Shown piece after piece: positions 43,311 through 53,045 of a stretch of 64,000 bases of DNA (position 1 is the first letter of the stretch; each line of letters begins with the position of its first letter). A program made the translations under genes and the position numbers. Source of the DNA: Marinospirillum alkaliphilum DSM 21637 (GTDB lineage: Bacteria; Pseudomonadota; Gammaproteobacteria; Pseudomonadales; Halomonadaceae); contig NZ_FPJW01000006.1 in assembly GCF_900119735.1 (NCBI RefSeq), forward strand, positions 1 through 64,000, read 5' to 3'. A model generated the notes under the pieces. It saw only the letters and a program-made list of their open reading frames with translations. It had not been told where the DNA came from and made no database searches.

Positions 43311-44204
43311 ATGACTAAAAATCTTGACTGGCAACTCTATCGTTCTTTTCTGGTTGTGATGCAGCAGGGCTCCCTGTCAGCTGCAGCGCGATGGCTGGGT
43401 ATTGCCCAACCTACAGTGGGAAGGCATATTGCTGCTCTGGAGCAGGCACTGGGTGTGAAGCTTTTCACCCGATCCACCGATGGCCTCTTGCCAACTCGCC
43501 TGGCACTGGATTTGCTGCCCCATGCCGAGCAAATGGCCAATATGGCCGCTGTACTGGAGCGCATGGCGAGCCAGCAGTTTGAGCGTGTCAGTGGCAGGGT
43601 GCGCATTACTGCCAGTGAAGTCATGGCAGTGGAAGTACTGCCTGCGATCCTGGCATCCATGCATCAGCAATACCCTGGTTTGAAGCTGGAGATTCTGCCA
43701 TCAAACCAGGCTCAGGATTTGTTGCATCGTGAAGCTGATCTGGCGGTGCGAATGTTTCGTCCAGGTCAGCAACAGCTGGTCATCAGGCGGGTCGGGGTGA
43801 TTGAGCTGGGGTTGTATGCCAACCGGAATTACCTGCAGCGCCAGGGGCGACCATCAACAACGGCAGATCTTGCACAGCATGCCCTGATTGGCTTTGATCA
43901 GCCGAATGAATTTATTCGGCAGGCATTAAAAAAGCTTCCTTTCAGCTTTGAGCGGAGTGAATTTGCTTTCAGTACGGACAGTGATCTGACGCAACTGGCC
44001 CTGCTGCGAAGCGGCGCTGGAATTGGTTTTTGTCAGGTGCCTCTGGCGGTGGCCGATGAGCGACTGGATCGTCTGTTTCCTGATCACTTTTCGCTGGGTA
44101 TGGATACCTATGTGACTTTTCATGAGGATCTGCGCGACAATACTGTCTGCAAACTCGTGGCTGATGCCCTGGTCGATGGTCTGAAGCAATACCTGCAGGC
44201 CTGA
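43311..44204 (+). CDS. LysR-family transcriptional regulator
   Basis: A 297-residue regulator. The N-terminal winged HTH (LYRSFLVVMQQGSLSAAARWLGIAQPTVGRHIAALEQALGVKLFTRS) is followed by an effector-binding domain (VRITASEVMAVEVLPAILASMHQQYPGLKLEILPS, DLAVRMFRP). It is divergent from the NmrA-like gene, the usual LysR layout, and also lies 31 bases upstream of a class A beta-lactamase on the same strand. An AmpR-like role for the lactamase would need divergent orientation, so I favour the dehydrogenase as target. Confidence 0.94.
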   Translation: MTKNLDWQLYRSFLVVMQQGSLSAAARWLGIAQPTVGRHIAALEQALGVKLFTRSTDGLLPTRLALDLLPHAEQMANMAAVLERMASQQFERVSGRVRITASEVMAVEVLPAILASMHQQYPGLKLEILPSNQAQDLLHREADLAVRMFRPGQQQLVIRRVGVIELGLYANRNYLQRQGRPSTTADLAQHALIGFDQPNEFIRQALKKLPFSFERSEFAFSTDSDLTQLALLRSGAGIGFCQVPLAVADERLDRLFPDHFSLGMDTYVTFHEDLRDNTVCKLVADALVDGLKQYLQA

Positions 44205-44235
44205 GGCTTTTCCTGAGTGTTGAAGGAGTTCTCTT

Positions 44236-45120
44236 GTGAAGCAGAGTCGTGGAGTGATTTTTTTGAGCGGCCTTCTCTATGCGTATGTGCTGTTCGTTTC
44301 GGTTCCGGTCCTTGCACAGGGTGATGCACTGGTGACTGAGCTTCAGCGCATCGAAAGCGACCTGAAGGCGCGTATTGGTTTTTCTGCACATGACCTGGAG
44401 ACAGGTTTACGCTGGGAGCACCATGCGGATCAGCGTTTTGCCATGTCCAGTACATTCAAAACCCTGGCGTGTGCAGCACTGCTCCAGCAGGTTGATGAGA
44501 ATGAAGTGCAGATTGAAAGAAAAATCAGTTTTTCAGAAGCTGACCTGGTTACCTATTCACCGGTTACTGAACAACATGCCGGCCAACGGGAAATGTCGCT
44601 GTTTGAGTTATGTGAAGCGACGATGACAACCAGTGATAACACGGCAGCAAATCTCATTTTACAGGCCATTGGTGGACCCGAGGCGGTGACTGAATTTGTC
44701 AGGGGCATCGGTGATGATGTTACACGGCTGGATCGCTGGGAGACAGAATTGAACCAGGCAACTCCTGACGATGAGCGGGACACCACAACACCCAATGCCA
44801 TGGTTGCCAACCTTGAAGCATTGCTGTTGGGGAATGTCTTGTCACCGAGCTCCAGAGGTCAACTGCGAGAGTGGCTGGTTGGAAATAAAGTGGCTGATGG
44901 CTTATTCAGATCAAGCATGCCTGCCGACTGGGTTATCGCTGATCGAACCGGGGCGGGCGGTTTCGGATCAAGGTCAATTACAGCAGTCATCTGGCCCCCC
45001 GAGCGTTTGCCTGTAGTTGTTGCATTCTACATTACCGAAACAACGGCTTCTTTTGACGATAGAAATGCAGCCATTGCCGCGCTGGGACGTGTCATCAAAG
45101 ACATGCTTGAAGCAAAGTAA
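44236..45120 (+). CDS. Class A beta-lactamase, carbenicillinase-like (RTG type)
   Basis: A 294-residue periplasmic serine beta-lactamase with a signal peptide ending near VLAQG. All catalytic motifs are present: STFK with Ser72 (Ambler 70), SDN at 133-135 (130-132) and RWETELN with Glu169 (166). RTG is at 237-239 in place of the usual KTG, so Arg replaces Lys234, the hallmark of CARB/PSE enzymes. Cys79 and Cys126 fit the 77-123 disulfide. The start is GTG with AAGGAG. No cassette or IS flanks it; it looks resident in the chromosome. Confidence 0.93.
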   Translation: MKQSRGVIFLSGLLYAYVLFVSVPVLAQGDALVTELQRIESDLKARIGFSAHDLETGLRWEHHADQRFAMSSTFKTLACAALLQQVDENEVQIERKISFSEADLVTYSPVTEQHAGQREMSLFELCEATMTTSDNTAANLILQAIGGPEAVTEFVRGIGDDVTRLDRWETELNQATPDDERDTTTPNAMVANLEALLLGNVLSPSSRGQLREWLVGNKVADGLFRSSMPADWVIADRTGAGGFGSRSITAVIWPPERLPVVVAFYITETTASFDDRNAAIAALGRVIKDMLEAK

Positions 45121-45205
45121 CGCCTGGAAACCGGCTGCAAGTCATGAAGTACAGATGCTCCGCTATACTGATACGGTCGGCCAACTTTGCAACAAGGGAG
45201 GCAAT

Positions 45206-47923
45206 ATGTCATCAGTTTACGCAAAACCCGCCACGCTGCAGCATCAGGGGCGCTCATACCAGTATTACCCATTTAATGCCTTGGCTGAAAAATTCAGTCT
45301 GGAACGCCTGCCTTACAGTTTAAAAATCCTGCTGGAAAACATGCTTCGCCATGCTGATCAGGACTTTGTCAGTGACAAGGACATCGAAGCCTTGGTGAAC
45401 TGGCAGCCAGAAGCGGAGCCAGACAAGGAAATTGCCTTTGTGCCTGCGCGTGTATTGTTGCAAGACTTTACCGGGGTTCCGGTGATTGTGGATCTTGCTG
45501 TCATGCGTGATGCCATGCAACAGCTTGGTAAACCGGCGGACAAGATTAACCCGCTGACTCCAGTGGAACTGGTGATTGACCACTCGGTGATGGTGGATGA
45601 ATACGGTGCGGCCGATTCCTTCAGCAAAAATACCGACATGGAGATGCAGCGCAACAAGGAGCGTTATCAGTTCCTGCGCTGGGGTCAGCAGGCCTTTGAT
45701 AACTTCAAGGTAGTGCCACCAGGCACCGGCATCGTTCATCAGGTCAATCTGGAATACCTGGCTCGGGTGACCTTCGAACGTGACGGTGTGCTGTATCCTG
45801 ATACGCTGGTGGGTACGGATTCCCATACCACCATGATCAATGGTCTCGGTATTCTCGGCTGGGGAGTCGGTGGTATCGAAGCTGAAGCAGCCATGTTGGG
45901 CCAGCCCATCAGCATGCTGATTCCACAGGTAGTCGGTGTGAAACTCAGTGGCTCAATGCCTGAGGGAATCACCGCGACGGATCTGGTGCTGACCGTTACC
46001 GAACAACTGCGCAAGCTGGGTGTGGTGGGCAAGTTTGTGGAGTTCTTCGGCCCGAGCCTGAGTCAGCTCAGTCTGGCTGACCGTGCCACCATCGCCAATA
46101 TGGCACCGGAATACGGCGCCACCTGCGGTATTTTCCCGGTTGATGCAGAAACCTTGAATTATATGCGTCTGACAGGCCGCAGCGATGCACAGGTCGAGCT
46201 GGTACGCTGCTATATGCAAAAGATGGGTTTGTGGCACGATGACAACACCCCCGAGGCTGACTATTCCGACCTGCTGGAGCTGGATTTGTCAGCACTGGTG
46301 CCTTCCATCGCTGGGCCAAAACGCCCGCAGGACCGCATCAGTTTGACCGATAGCAAAGCCGAGTTTGTCAAACTTGTCACTGAACATCAGGAAGCACAGC
46401 AGCAACTGATTGCCCGGTTTGAGGGTGAGGGTGGCAGTACCGCCATAGGTCATGACGATGTTGGCGAGATGGATAAGGTCGAGGTGAGTTATCGGGGTGA
46501 AACCTTCTCCCTGACCCATGGAGATGTAGTCATTGCGGCTATCACCAGTTGCACCAATACTTCCAACCCAGCGGTGCTGATGGCTGCTGGTCTACTGGCA
46601 CAAAATGCCCGTAAACTGGGACTGAAAACCAAACCCTGGGTGAAGACCAGCCTGGCTCCCGGTTCACAGGTTGTTACTGGTTATCTCAAGCAGGCTGGCC
46701 TGATGGCGGACCTTGAAGCACTGGGCTTTTATCTGGTGGGTTATGGTTGTACCACCTGTATCGGTAATGCGGGCCCGTTGCCCGAACCCATCAGTGCCGC
46801 AATCAAACAGGCCAACCTGCTGGTTTCTTCGGTACTGTCCGGAAATCGCAACTTTGAAGGGCGCATTCATCAGGATGTACGCACCAACTATCTGGCCTCA
46901 CCACCCCTAGTGGTTGCCTATGCTCTGGCTGGCAGCATGAATATCGATTTATACAAGGATCCGCTGGGACAGGATACCCAGGGCAAGGATGTGTACCTTA
47001 AAGACATCTGGCCCAGCAGCAAAGCCATCCAGCAGAGTATTCACGCCCATGTACATGCCAGGGACTTTACCGAGCGTTATGCTGATGTGTTCAAAGGTGA
47101 TGCCAATTGGCGCAACCTGGATGTAGACGACTCAGACCGTTACCAATGGCCGGATTCCAGTTATGTTCGCAAACCGCCTTTTTTTGACGGGCTTAAGGCC
47201 GAACCTGACAAGTTATCCGAGATAAAAGATGCCCGCTGCCTGGTCAAGGTAGGTGACAGTATTACCACCGACCATATTTCGCCAGCAGGGGCGATCAAAC
47301 CCGACAGCCCGGCGGGTGAGTACCTGCAACAGCAGGGAGTGGCGCCGAAAGACTTTAATTCCTATGGCTCCAGGCGTGGTAATCATGAGGTGATGATGCG
47401 TGGCACCTTTGCCAATGTCAGACTGAAAAACCTGCTGGCACCGGGAACCGAAGGTAGCGCCACCCATTACTTCCCGGATGACAAGCCCATGTCGATCTAC
47501 GCAGCGGCGATGAAGTACAGGGCGCAGGGCACGCCCCTGATTGTACTGGCGGGTAGGGAGTATGGTACTGGTTCCTCCAGGGACTGGGCCGCCAAAGGTC
47601 CGGCCTTGCTGGGTGTAAAACTGGTGATTGCACAAAGCTATGAGCGCATTCACCGCTCCAATCTGGTGGGCATGGGCATTCTGCCGCTGGAGTTTGTTGA
47701 TGGGCAAAGTGCCGATTCCTTAGGTCTTGATGGCCGTGAATATTTCTCTGTGCCTGCTGTGGGGCAGGACACCCGGCGAGTGACGGTCACAGCCAGAAGA
47801 CACAGCGGCGAAATATTGAGTTTTGAGGCTCGGGTACGTATCGATACACCCAATGAGTTCCAGTACTATCAGCACGGCGGCATACTGCACTTTGTACTGC
47901 GCAAGCTGGCTCGGCAGGCGTAA
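45206..47923 (+). CDS. acnA: Aconitate hydratase A
   Basis: A 905-residue monomeric aconitase of the IRP/AcnA type, converting citrate to isocitrate. The three cluster cysteines lie in ITSCTNTSNP and YGCTTCIGN. Other landmarks are LVGTDSHTTMINGLGILGWGVGGIEAEA, TGRSDAQVELVRCYMQ, GDSITTDHISPAG and GREYGTGSSRDWAAKGP, with the swivel-domain Arg and Ser. AGGGAGG precedes the ATG at 45206; the frame is open further upstream without reason to use it. Next to beta-lactamase and a FrnE-like gene, in no obvious operon. Confidence 0.98.
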   Translation: MSSVYAKPATLQHQGRSYQYYPFNALAEKFSLERLPYSLKILLENMLRHADQDFVSDKDIEALVNWQPEAEPDKEIAFVPARVLLQDFTGVPVIVDLAVMRDAMQQLGKPADKINPLTPVELVIDHSVMVDEYGAADSFSKNTDMEMQRNKERYQFLRWGQQAFDNFKVVPPGTGIVHQVNLEYLARVTFERDGVLYPDTLVGTDSHTTMINGLGILGWGVGGIEAEAAMLGQPISMLIPQVVGVKLSGSMPEGITATDLVLTVTEQLRKLGVVGKFVEFFGPSLSQLSLADRATIANMAPEYGATCGIFPVDAETLNYMRLTGRSDAQVELVRCYMQKMGLWHDDNTPEADYSDLLELDLSALVPSIAGPKRPQDRISLTDSKAEFVKLVTEHQEAQQQLIARFEGEGGSTAIGHDDVGEMDKVEVSYRGETFSLTHGDVVIAAITSCTNTSNPAVLMAAGLLAQNARKLGLKTKPWVKTSLAPGSQVVTGYLKQAGLMADLEALGFYLVGYGCTTCIGNAGPLPEPISAAIKQANLLVSSVLSGNRNFEGRIHQDVRTNYLASPPLVVAYALAGSMNIDLYKDPLGQDTQGKDVYLKDIWPSSKAIQQSIHAHVHARDFTERYADVFKGDANWRNLDVDDSDRYQWPDSSYVRKPPFFDGLKAEPDKLSEIKDARCLVKVGDSITTDHISPAGAIKPDSPAGEYLQQQGVAPKDFNSYGSRRGNHEVMMRGTFANVRLKNLLAPGTEGSATHYFPDDKPMSIYAAAMKYRAQGTPLIVLAGREYGTGSSRDWAAKGPALLGVKLVIAQSYERIHRSNLVGMGILPLEFVDGQSADSLGLDGREYFSVPAVGQDTRRVTVTARRHSGEILSFEARVRIDTPNEFQYYQHGGILHFVLRKLARQA

Positions 47924-47970
47924 GGTTGTGAGGAGTCTGAAGCAGCATTGTTCCAATCACGAGAATCCAT

Positions 47971-48630
47971 ATGCAAACTGTAAAAATCGACATTGTTTCT
48001 GATATTGCCTGCCCTTGGTGTGCCATAGGTTATGCACGGCTGGAGCAAGCCATGCAACAACTGAAGGATGAAATGAGCTTTGATGTGCAATGGCACGCCT
48101 TTGAGTTGAATCCTGATCCGAACGGGGATGGTGAACCCATCCTGCAGGCATTAAGTCGCAAGTACGGTCGCAGTGCCGAAGAGATGGAACAGATCCAGAG
48201 CCAGATGCAGGCCATTGCCCAAAGCTTGGGACTAAATTTCTCAGCACTGCAGCAGCGCCATACTCGTAATACTTTTGATGGGCATCGGTTGGTGAAATGG
48301 GCAGCTGAACAGGGTAAACAAACTGCCATGAAAAAAGCGCTGTTTGAGGCCTATTTCGGCGAAGATGCCATCATCACCGACCCCAACGTACTGGTACGCC
48401 TGGTAGAGAGCATCGGGCTGGATGGTGAGGCCGCACGGCAGTTACTGGTATCGGATCAATACGTGCAGATGGTGCGTGATGATGAAGCCCACTGGCAACA
48501 GGCAGGCATCTCTTCTGTACCGGCTTTTATCATCAATGATCGTTACCTGATCTCCGGTGCGCAGGAGCCAGCAACACTGATTCAGGCATTCCAAGATATC
48601 TGTGATGCAGGTCAGGTGCAGCCATCATGA
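47971..48630 (+). CDS. FrnE-like DsbA-family oxidoreductase
   Basis: A 219-residue cytoplasmic thioredoxin-fold protein (no signal peptide). DIVSDIACPWCAIGYARLEQAM contains the CPWC active site. FELNPDP, TRNTFDGHRLVKWA and the cis-Pro loop SSVPAFIINDRYLISGAQEP are diagnostic of the FrnE/2-hydroxychromene isomerase-like group. It probably catalyses disulfide exchange or a glutathione-type isomerisation. Its stop overlaps the next start as ATGA, coupling it to a flavin-binding-type protein. Confidence 0.94.
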   Translation: MQTVKIDIVSDIACPWCAIGYARLEQAMQQLKDEMSFDVQWHAFELNPDPNGDGEPILQALSRKYGRSAEEMEQIQSQMQAIAQSLGLNFSALQQRHTRNTFDGHRLVKWAAEQGKQTAMKKALFEAYFGEDAIITDPNVLVRLVESIGLDGEAARQLLVSDQYVQMVRDDEAHWQQAGISSVPAFIINDRYLISGAQEPATLIQAFQDICDAGQVQPS

Positions 48631-49127
48631 AGGCTGAATCCGTGGATCTGAATGCCGCGGCAGCGGATTTTTCTGTTTTTGTGGCATCGTTTAATAGCGT
48701 GATTCTGTCCACTGTTAATGCCGATGGCCTGCCGGAAGCCAGTTATGCCCCCTGCATCCAGCAGGATGGATGTTTTTATGTCTACGTCTCGGAGCTGGCC
48801 AGCCATACCCGCAACCTGCTGGATCGCCCACAGGCCAGCCTGCTGTTTATCGAACCTGAAACAGAAGCCCGTAACCTCTTTGCCCGCAAACGCGCCACGC
48901 TGGAGATCAGTGCTCGCAACATCGAGCGGGAGTCTCAGCAGTGGCTGGTTGTGTTGTCAGCGATGGAAACAAAACTGGGCAATACCGTGAGTGTGATCCG
49001 GGGGTTAAAAGACTTTCATCTGCTGGAACTCAAACCTCGCAAAGCCACCTTTGTGACCGGCTTTGGTAAAGCCTTTGAACTGCATGGTGCGCAGTTAAAG
49101 GAAATCAGCCACATCAGCCGCAGGTAA
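48627..49127 (+). CDS. PNPOx-fold (HugZ-like) protein
   Basis: A 166-residue split-barrel protein of the pyridoxamine phosphate oxidase-like superfamily. FVASFNSVILSTVNADGLPEASYAPCIQQDGCFYVYVSELASHTRNLLDRPQASLLFIEPE is the typical N-terminal half. KDFHLLELKPRKATFVTGFGKAF near the end matches HugZ-type heme-utilisation proteins. It may bind FMN or heme; the true HugZ C-terminal His region is not clearly present. Coupled to the FrnE-like gene upstream. Confidence 0.85.
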   Translation: MKAESVDLNAAAADFSVFVASFNSVILSTVNADGLPEASYAPCIQQDGCFYVYVSELASHTRNLLDRPQASLLFIEPETEARNLFARKRATLEISARNIERESQQWLVVLSAMETKLGNTVSVIRGLKDFHLLELKPRKATFVTGFGKAFELHGAQLKEISHISRR

Positions 49128-49145
49128 TTCGCTGTAGCTATAACA

Positions 49146-50330
49146 TCAAGCTTGGGTGTGTTTGCGTAGGTGTGCAAAGCAGAAGAACACCAGCCAAGCC
49201 AGTGCTGCCAGTCCGATTAAGCCACCAATATAGCCAGTTTGATCCAACCCACGGCTGAGAATTATTTGGCTGCCGACCAGTGCACCGCCGCCAATACCAA
49301 CGTTATAAATACCCGAAAAAATGGCTGTTGCCACATCGGTAGCATCGGCGGCCAGCTCCAGTACCAACACCTGTGCGGCCAGTGTCATTAATGTAATGCC
49401 CATACCCCAGCAGGCGGCGATCAGCATCAGATGAGTGCTGGTGGTGGTTAATGGCACCAGTACCAGCATCGACAATACAATCAGGCCGACCGCCAGCAAC
49501 AGCACTCCTGCCTTTAGATGCCGGTAAAGACGACTGAACAACAGCGCCGCTGTAAAACCGGCCAGCCCATACACCAGCAACACCAGTGTGGTCAGGCTGC
49601 CACTGAACCCCAGCACCTGCTGCACCAGAGGTTCGATGTAGGAATAAACCGTAAAATGAGCAGTAACAATCAACAGTACCAGCCCATACAATCCGATTAA
49701 TGCCGGTCGTCTTAACAACAGCGGCAAGCTGCGGATGGAACCGGCATTACGGCTCGGCAGGGTGGGCATTACCCGCAAAATCACCAGCAATACCAAAGCT
49801 GCACAACCACCAATCAGCAAAAACGTGATGCGCCAGTTAAACCATTCACTCACCAGCCGACCCACCGGCAAACCCAGAATACTCGCCAGTGTGGCACCGG
49901 TAATCAACAGACTTACGGCCTGAGTCTTTTTGCCCTCCGGCGCAATTCGCATGGCAATTGCCGCTGTAATCGCCCAGAACACCGCATGAGCCAGTGCAAT
50001 GCCAATACGGGACACCATCAACACGGCAAAACTCCAGGCCACAGCCGACAACAGATGACTGACAATAAACAAAGCAAACACCACAATCAGCAAGCGCCGC
50101 CGCTCAACATCACTCAGCAGAATAATGGCCGGTAAAGATGTCAGCGCCACCACCCAGGCGTAATAGGTCATCATCAGCCCGGTTTCGGCGATGTGCATGT
50201 CAAAAGAATCAGCAATACCGGACAACAACCCGATGGGCGCAAACTCCGAGGTGTTGAACACAAAAGCAGAAAAGGCAAGGCTGACCACAGCAAGCCAGGC
50301 TTGACGGTCGGAAGGTTGCTCGGTTTGCAT
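49146..50330 (-). CDS. SotB-like MFS exporter
   Basis: A 394-residue major facilitator with twelve predicted helices. The start LAVVSLAFSAFVFNTSEFAPIGLLSGIADSF and DVERRRLLIVVFALFIVSHLLSAVAW are characteristic of the SotB/YdhP sugar and drug exporter group. VLMVSRIGIALAHAVFWAITAAIAMRIAPEGKKTQAVSLL and GLPVGRLVSEWFNWRITFLLIG are too. It likely exports sugars or arabinose-like compounds by proton antiport. Converges on the PNPOx gene; divergent from a methyltransferase. Confidence 0.92.
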   Translation of the reverse strand: MQTEQPSDRQAWLAVVSLAFSAFVFNTSEFAPIGLLSGIADSFDMHIAETGLMMTYYAWVVALTSLPAIILLSDVERRRLLIVVFALFIVSHLLSAVAWSFAVLMVSRIGIALAHAVFWAITAAIAMRIAPEGKKTQAVSLLITGATLASILGLPVGRLVSEWFNWRITFLLIGGCAALVLLVILRVMPTLPSRNAGSIRSLPLLLRRPALIGLYGLVLLIVTAHFTVYSYIEPLVQQVLGFSGSLTTLVLLVYGLAGFTAALLFSRLYRHLKAGVLLLAVGLIVLSMLVLVPLTTTSTHLMLIAACWGMGITLMTLAAQVLVLELAADATDVATAIFSGIYNVGIGGGALVGSQIILSRGLDQTGYIGGLIGLAALAWLVFFCFAHLRKHTQA

Positions 50331-50374
50331 GAAAGAAAAGATCCGGAAGGCCAGCAGGTCAGGGAGGGCATTTT

Positions 50375-50440
50375 ATGCCTGTTGCCATCCGGAAGCGAAT
50401 GAAAACAGCCAGAATGACAGTGGACCTGAACCATGAGTGA
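50375..50440 (+). CDS. Possible 21-residue leader ORF before the methyltransferase
   Basis: An ATG seven bases after AGGGAGG opens a 21-codon basic peptide (MPVAIRKRMKTARM...) whose end overlaps the methyltransferase start by eight bases. The methyltransferase has only a weak ribosome site. It may couple translation, or the strong site may be chance. Confidence 0.3.
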   Translation: MPVAIRKRMKTARMTVDLNHE

Positions 50441-51182
50441 CGAACAGCAGGACATGCAGGTGTTTTTTAATGTTTTTGATGCCATGCAACGCCAGGGGCC
50501 GGGCAGTGACTCCACAATTCATCGGGTGCTGCAACAGGTGAAGCGTATTCATCTGCCACAGCGCATTGTGGATATGGGTTGTGGCAAGGGTCATGCAACC
50601 TGCCTGCTGGCGCGTGAAACCCAGGCTGAAGTGCTGGCGCTGGATTTGCATCAGCCTTTTATCAAAAGCCTGCAACAGCGAGCCGCAGCTGAAGGCCTGA
50701 GCCAGCTTGCCGCTCGGGTTGGCAGTATGGACCAGCCAGAGTTGCTTCCCGGTGTTTTTGATCTGATCTGGTCCGAAGGCAGTGCCTACAACATTGGTTT
50801 TGAACGGGCACTGGCGATCTGGCGGCCTTTGCTGAGTGAAAACGGGCTGGTGTATATCAGTGATATGGTGCAACTGACGGATGAGCTGGCAGCCGAGGCC
50901 CGCATTTATCTGGAGCAGGAAGGTGTTGAGTTTCAACATGTGGATGATCGCATCCGGCAGGCTCAGGCGCTGGGTTACCAGGTGCTGGAGCACTTTATCT
51001 TGCCACAGCAGGACTGGCTGGATTTTTATGGCGATATGGAACAGCAGATCAAACGGCTGGAACCGGTCGTTGGTAAGGATCATCCGGTGCTGATCTCGCT
51101 GAAACAGGAAATTGACATCTACCGTCGTTTTGGACACCAGTTTGGTTATGCTTGTTTGCTGATGCAGAAAACCAGAGACTGA
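50433..51182 (+). CDS. SAM-dependent methyltransferase
   Basis: A 249-residue class I methyltransferase. The SAM loop is IVDMGCGKGHATCLLA, followed by VLALDLHQPFIKSLQQRAA (acidic ribose-binding loop) and the motif IV region FDLIWSEGSAYNIGFERALAIWRPLL. The WSEGSAYNxGF string is typical of a small-molecule methyltransferase group. The substrate is unknown. It is 13 bases ahead of the pterin dehydratase gene and probably co-transcribed with it. Confidence 0.9.
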   Translation: MSDEQQDMQVFFNVFDAMQRQGPGSDSTIHRVLQQVKRIHLPQRIVDMGCGKGHATCLLARETQAEVLALDLHQPFIKSLQQRAAAEGLSQLAARVGSMDQPELLPGVFDLIWSEGSAYNIGFERALAIWRPLLSENGLVYISDMVQLTDELAAEARIYLEQEGVEFQHVDDRIRQAQALGYQVLEHFILPQQDWLDFYGDMEQQIKRLEPVVGKDHPVLISLKQEIDIYRRFGHQFGYACLLMQKTRD

Positions 51183-51195
51183 ACAGGAGTTTGCC

Positions 51196-51507
51196 ATGAG
51201 CCGAACACCACTGGCCAGCCAGCGAGAATTGCAGGACTTTCTGCACCAGTACCCACAATGGTTTGTTCAGGATGGGCGCCTGCACCGGGAATACCAGTTT
51301 TCCGGCTTTGTGCAGGCCTTTGGGTTCATGACCCGGGCGGCACTGCTGGCCGAAGCCATGAATCACCACCCGGACTGGAGCAATAGCTACAACCGCGTGA
51401 GGATCGACCTGATTACCCATGCATCCGGCGGTATCACCCGGCTGGATATGGAACTGGCAGGGAAGATGGAAGCGCTTGCCGTGTGTGGCAGTGGCGTTGA
51501 CTGTTGA
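51196..51507 (+). CDS. phhB: Pterin-4a-carbinolamine dehydratase
   Basis: A 103-residue enzyme recycling the pterin cofactor of aromatic amino-acid hydroxylases. FGFMTRAALLAEAMNHHPDWSNSYNRVRIDLITHASGGITRLDMELA carries the active-site motif (E-x-M-N-H-H-P-x-W) and the late His of the family. No phenylalanine hydroxylase gene is adjacent, so it may act with a distant phhA or have another role. The start has AACAGGAG nearby. Confidence 0.93.
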   Translation: MSRTPLASQRELQDFLHQYPQWFVQDGRLHREYQFSGFVQAFGFMTRAALLAEAMNHHPDWSNSYNRVRIDLITHASGGITRLDMELAGKMEALAVCGSGVDC

Positions 51508-51636
51508 ATTCTGAGTTCACTCAGCAGGCCCGAGTGAAAACCGGATGAAAGACTTGCAGTGGCGGCTTGCCTGTGTTCCATTCTGAGCTTTCATCGTGGT
51601 TGGTTTGCCTGGGCTAATGGATAAAGGTTGTTGATA

Positions 51637-51918
51637 ATGAAGCAGATGTTAATCAAGATTTTCTGGCCGATTCTGAGTTTTTTTGAAACGGAAGAAGAAC
51701 CGAGCAATTACAAGGAATCACACCGACTGTTCCTGAACGTGGTGGGGGTGTTGTTTCTGTTCCTGTCGATGGTATCCGCCTGGGCGGGTTACACCAGCGG
51801 TGAAGTGGGTTCGTTGATTCCGATACTGGTCTTTTTCTCGGTTGGTTTTGTGGCCTTGGTGTTGGGTACTCTGGGCTCCAATGGTGCGGTTGCAAAGATC
51901 TGGGGTTTCAAGAAATAA
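51637..51918 (+). CDS. Small membrane protein of unknown function
   Basis: A 93-residue protein with two clear hydrophobic segments: RLFLNVVGVLFLFLSMVSAWAGY and GSLIPILVFFSVGFVALVLGTLG. The basic C-terminus is KIWGFKK. I do not recognise the family. ATG 51637 is preferred over an earlier TTG and has AAAGG about nine bases upstream. It precedes the serine hydrolase gene by 39 bases on the same strand. Confidence 0.7.
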   Translation: MKQMLIKIFWPILSFFETEEEPSNYKESHRLFLNVVGVLFLFLSMVSAWAGYTSGEVGSLIPILVFFSVGFVALVLGTLGSNGAVAKIWGFKK

Positions 51919-51957
51919 CAGGCTTTTCTGCTGTTTATCATCAACAGGATGTGATGT

Positions 51958-52965
51958 GTGAATACCGATGCTGCTGTTTTGCTGATGCAGGATTTTCTGG
52001 CTCACTCTCCACGCAGTGGGCTTGATGTGCAGTTGGTGCTGCGAGATCAGCACTGGCGCTGGCGTTCCGGCACAGCGGAACAGGTGGCATCCCCGGTGTT
52101 TGAAATCGGTTCGGTGGGTAAAACGCTGACCACCAGCTTGCTGGCGCTGCTGGTTCAGCGTGGGCAGCTTGCCCTGACTGATCCGGTCAGCCGGTTTTAT
52201 CCGAATTTGCCCTGGGGGCATCGGGTTACACTTGAGCAATTGGCCAGCCACACTTCCGGGCTTCCGACAAATCCTTTCAGCCGCTGGCAATTGATGCGCC
52301 GTGGGCGTCAACTGGCTGAGGCCTTTAAAGCTGAGGATCTGCTGGCTTTCCTGCAGCAGTTGCCTGCGAGATTGCAACCAGGCACTAAAGCCCATTACTC
52401 CAATGTTGGCATGGCGTTGCTGGGCAGGATTCTGGGTGAGGTGTCGGGTGGCTCCTACGCTGATGCTGTACAACAACTGATCCTGCAACCGCTGGGCATG
52501 CAAGATACCCATCTGGAACCTTCATATTATGATGCTTCCCGCTTGATGCAGGGCCATGATACTGCCGGCCGACCGGTGCCACCTTTTGTCTGGCGAGGCA
52601 TGGAGGCAGCCGGTGTGTGGCGTTCAACAACGGATGACATGATGCGTTTTCTGCGAGCACAACTGGGTGAGCAAGGTGCACCCTGGGATGCGCTGGCGCG
52701 CATGACGACTCAACCGCGTGCACGGTTCAGTCGGGATACTCAGGTCGGGCTGGGATGGATGTTGAGCCCGGTCAAACCTGAAGGAATCGCGGCCTGGCAT
52801 GGTGGCGGCACCTTCGGGCAACACAGCATGGTCGCCTGGTCACTGGAGCTTTCTGCTGCGGTTGTGGTGCTGACAAATCGCATGCCGCCCTGGTGGCACC
52901 ATCTGTTACCCAGTCGCCAGTTGGAGTTATTACCTCAGCGGCTGATCACTGTGCTAGACCAGTAG
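51958..52965 (+). CDS. Serine hydrolase of the beta-lactamase-related (class C-like) family
   Basis: A 335-residue penicillin-binding-fold protein without a signal peptide. The catalytic SxxK is SVGK (IGSVGKTLTTSLLALLVQRG), the second motif YSN (KAHYSNVGMALLGRILGEVSG) and the third HGG (AWHGGGTFGQHS). LASHTSGLPTNPF is the standard loop of this family. It is likely an esterase or peptidase, not a lactamase; lack of export supports a cytoplasmic role. GTG start. Confidence 0.9.
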   Translation: MNTDAAVLLMQDFLAHSPRSGLDVQLVLRDQHWRWRSGTAEQVASPVFEIGSVGKTLTTSLLALLVQRGQLALTDPVSRFYPNLPWGHRVTLEQLASHTSGLPTNPFSRWQLMRRGRQLAEAFKAEDLLAFLQQLPARLQPGTKAHYSNVGMALLGRILGEVSGGSYADAVQQLILQPLGMQDTHLEPSYYDASRLMQGHDTAGRPVPPFVWRGMEAAGVWRSTTDDMMRFLRAQLGEQGAPWDALARMTTQPRARFSRDTQVGLGWMLSPVKPEGIAAWHGGGTFGQHSMVAWSLELSAAVVVLTNRMPPWWHHLLPSRQLELLPQRLITVLDQ

Positions 52966-53045
52966 TTGCCTCCACTTTGTTTGTTGTTGCTCCGGGCTGA
53001 TGCTTCCCCTAGTATGCGACTCCTGTTTTCAGCCAGTGAAGTGCC

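Noticed and set aside
43311-45120. LysR-beta-lactamase pair as an AmpR-AmpC-like inducible system
   Set aside because: The genes run in the same direction and the operator palindromes face the divergent dehydrogenase-like gene instead.
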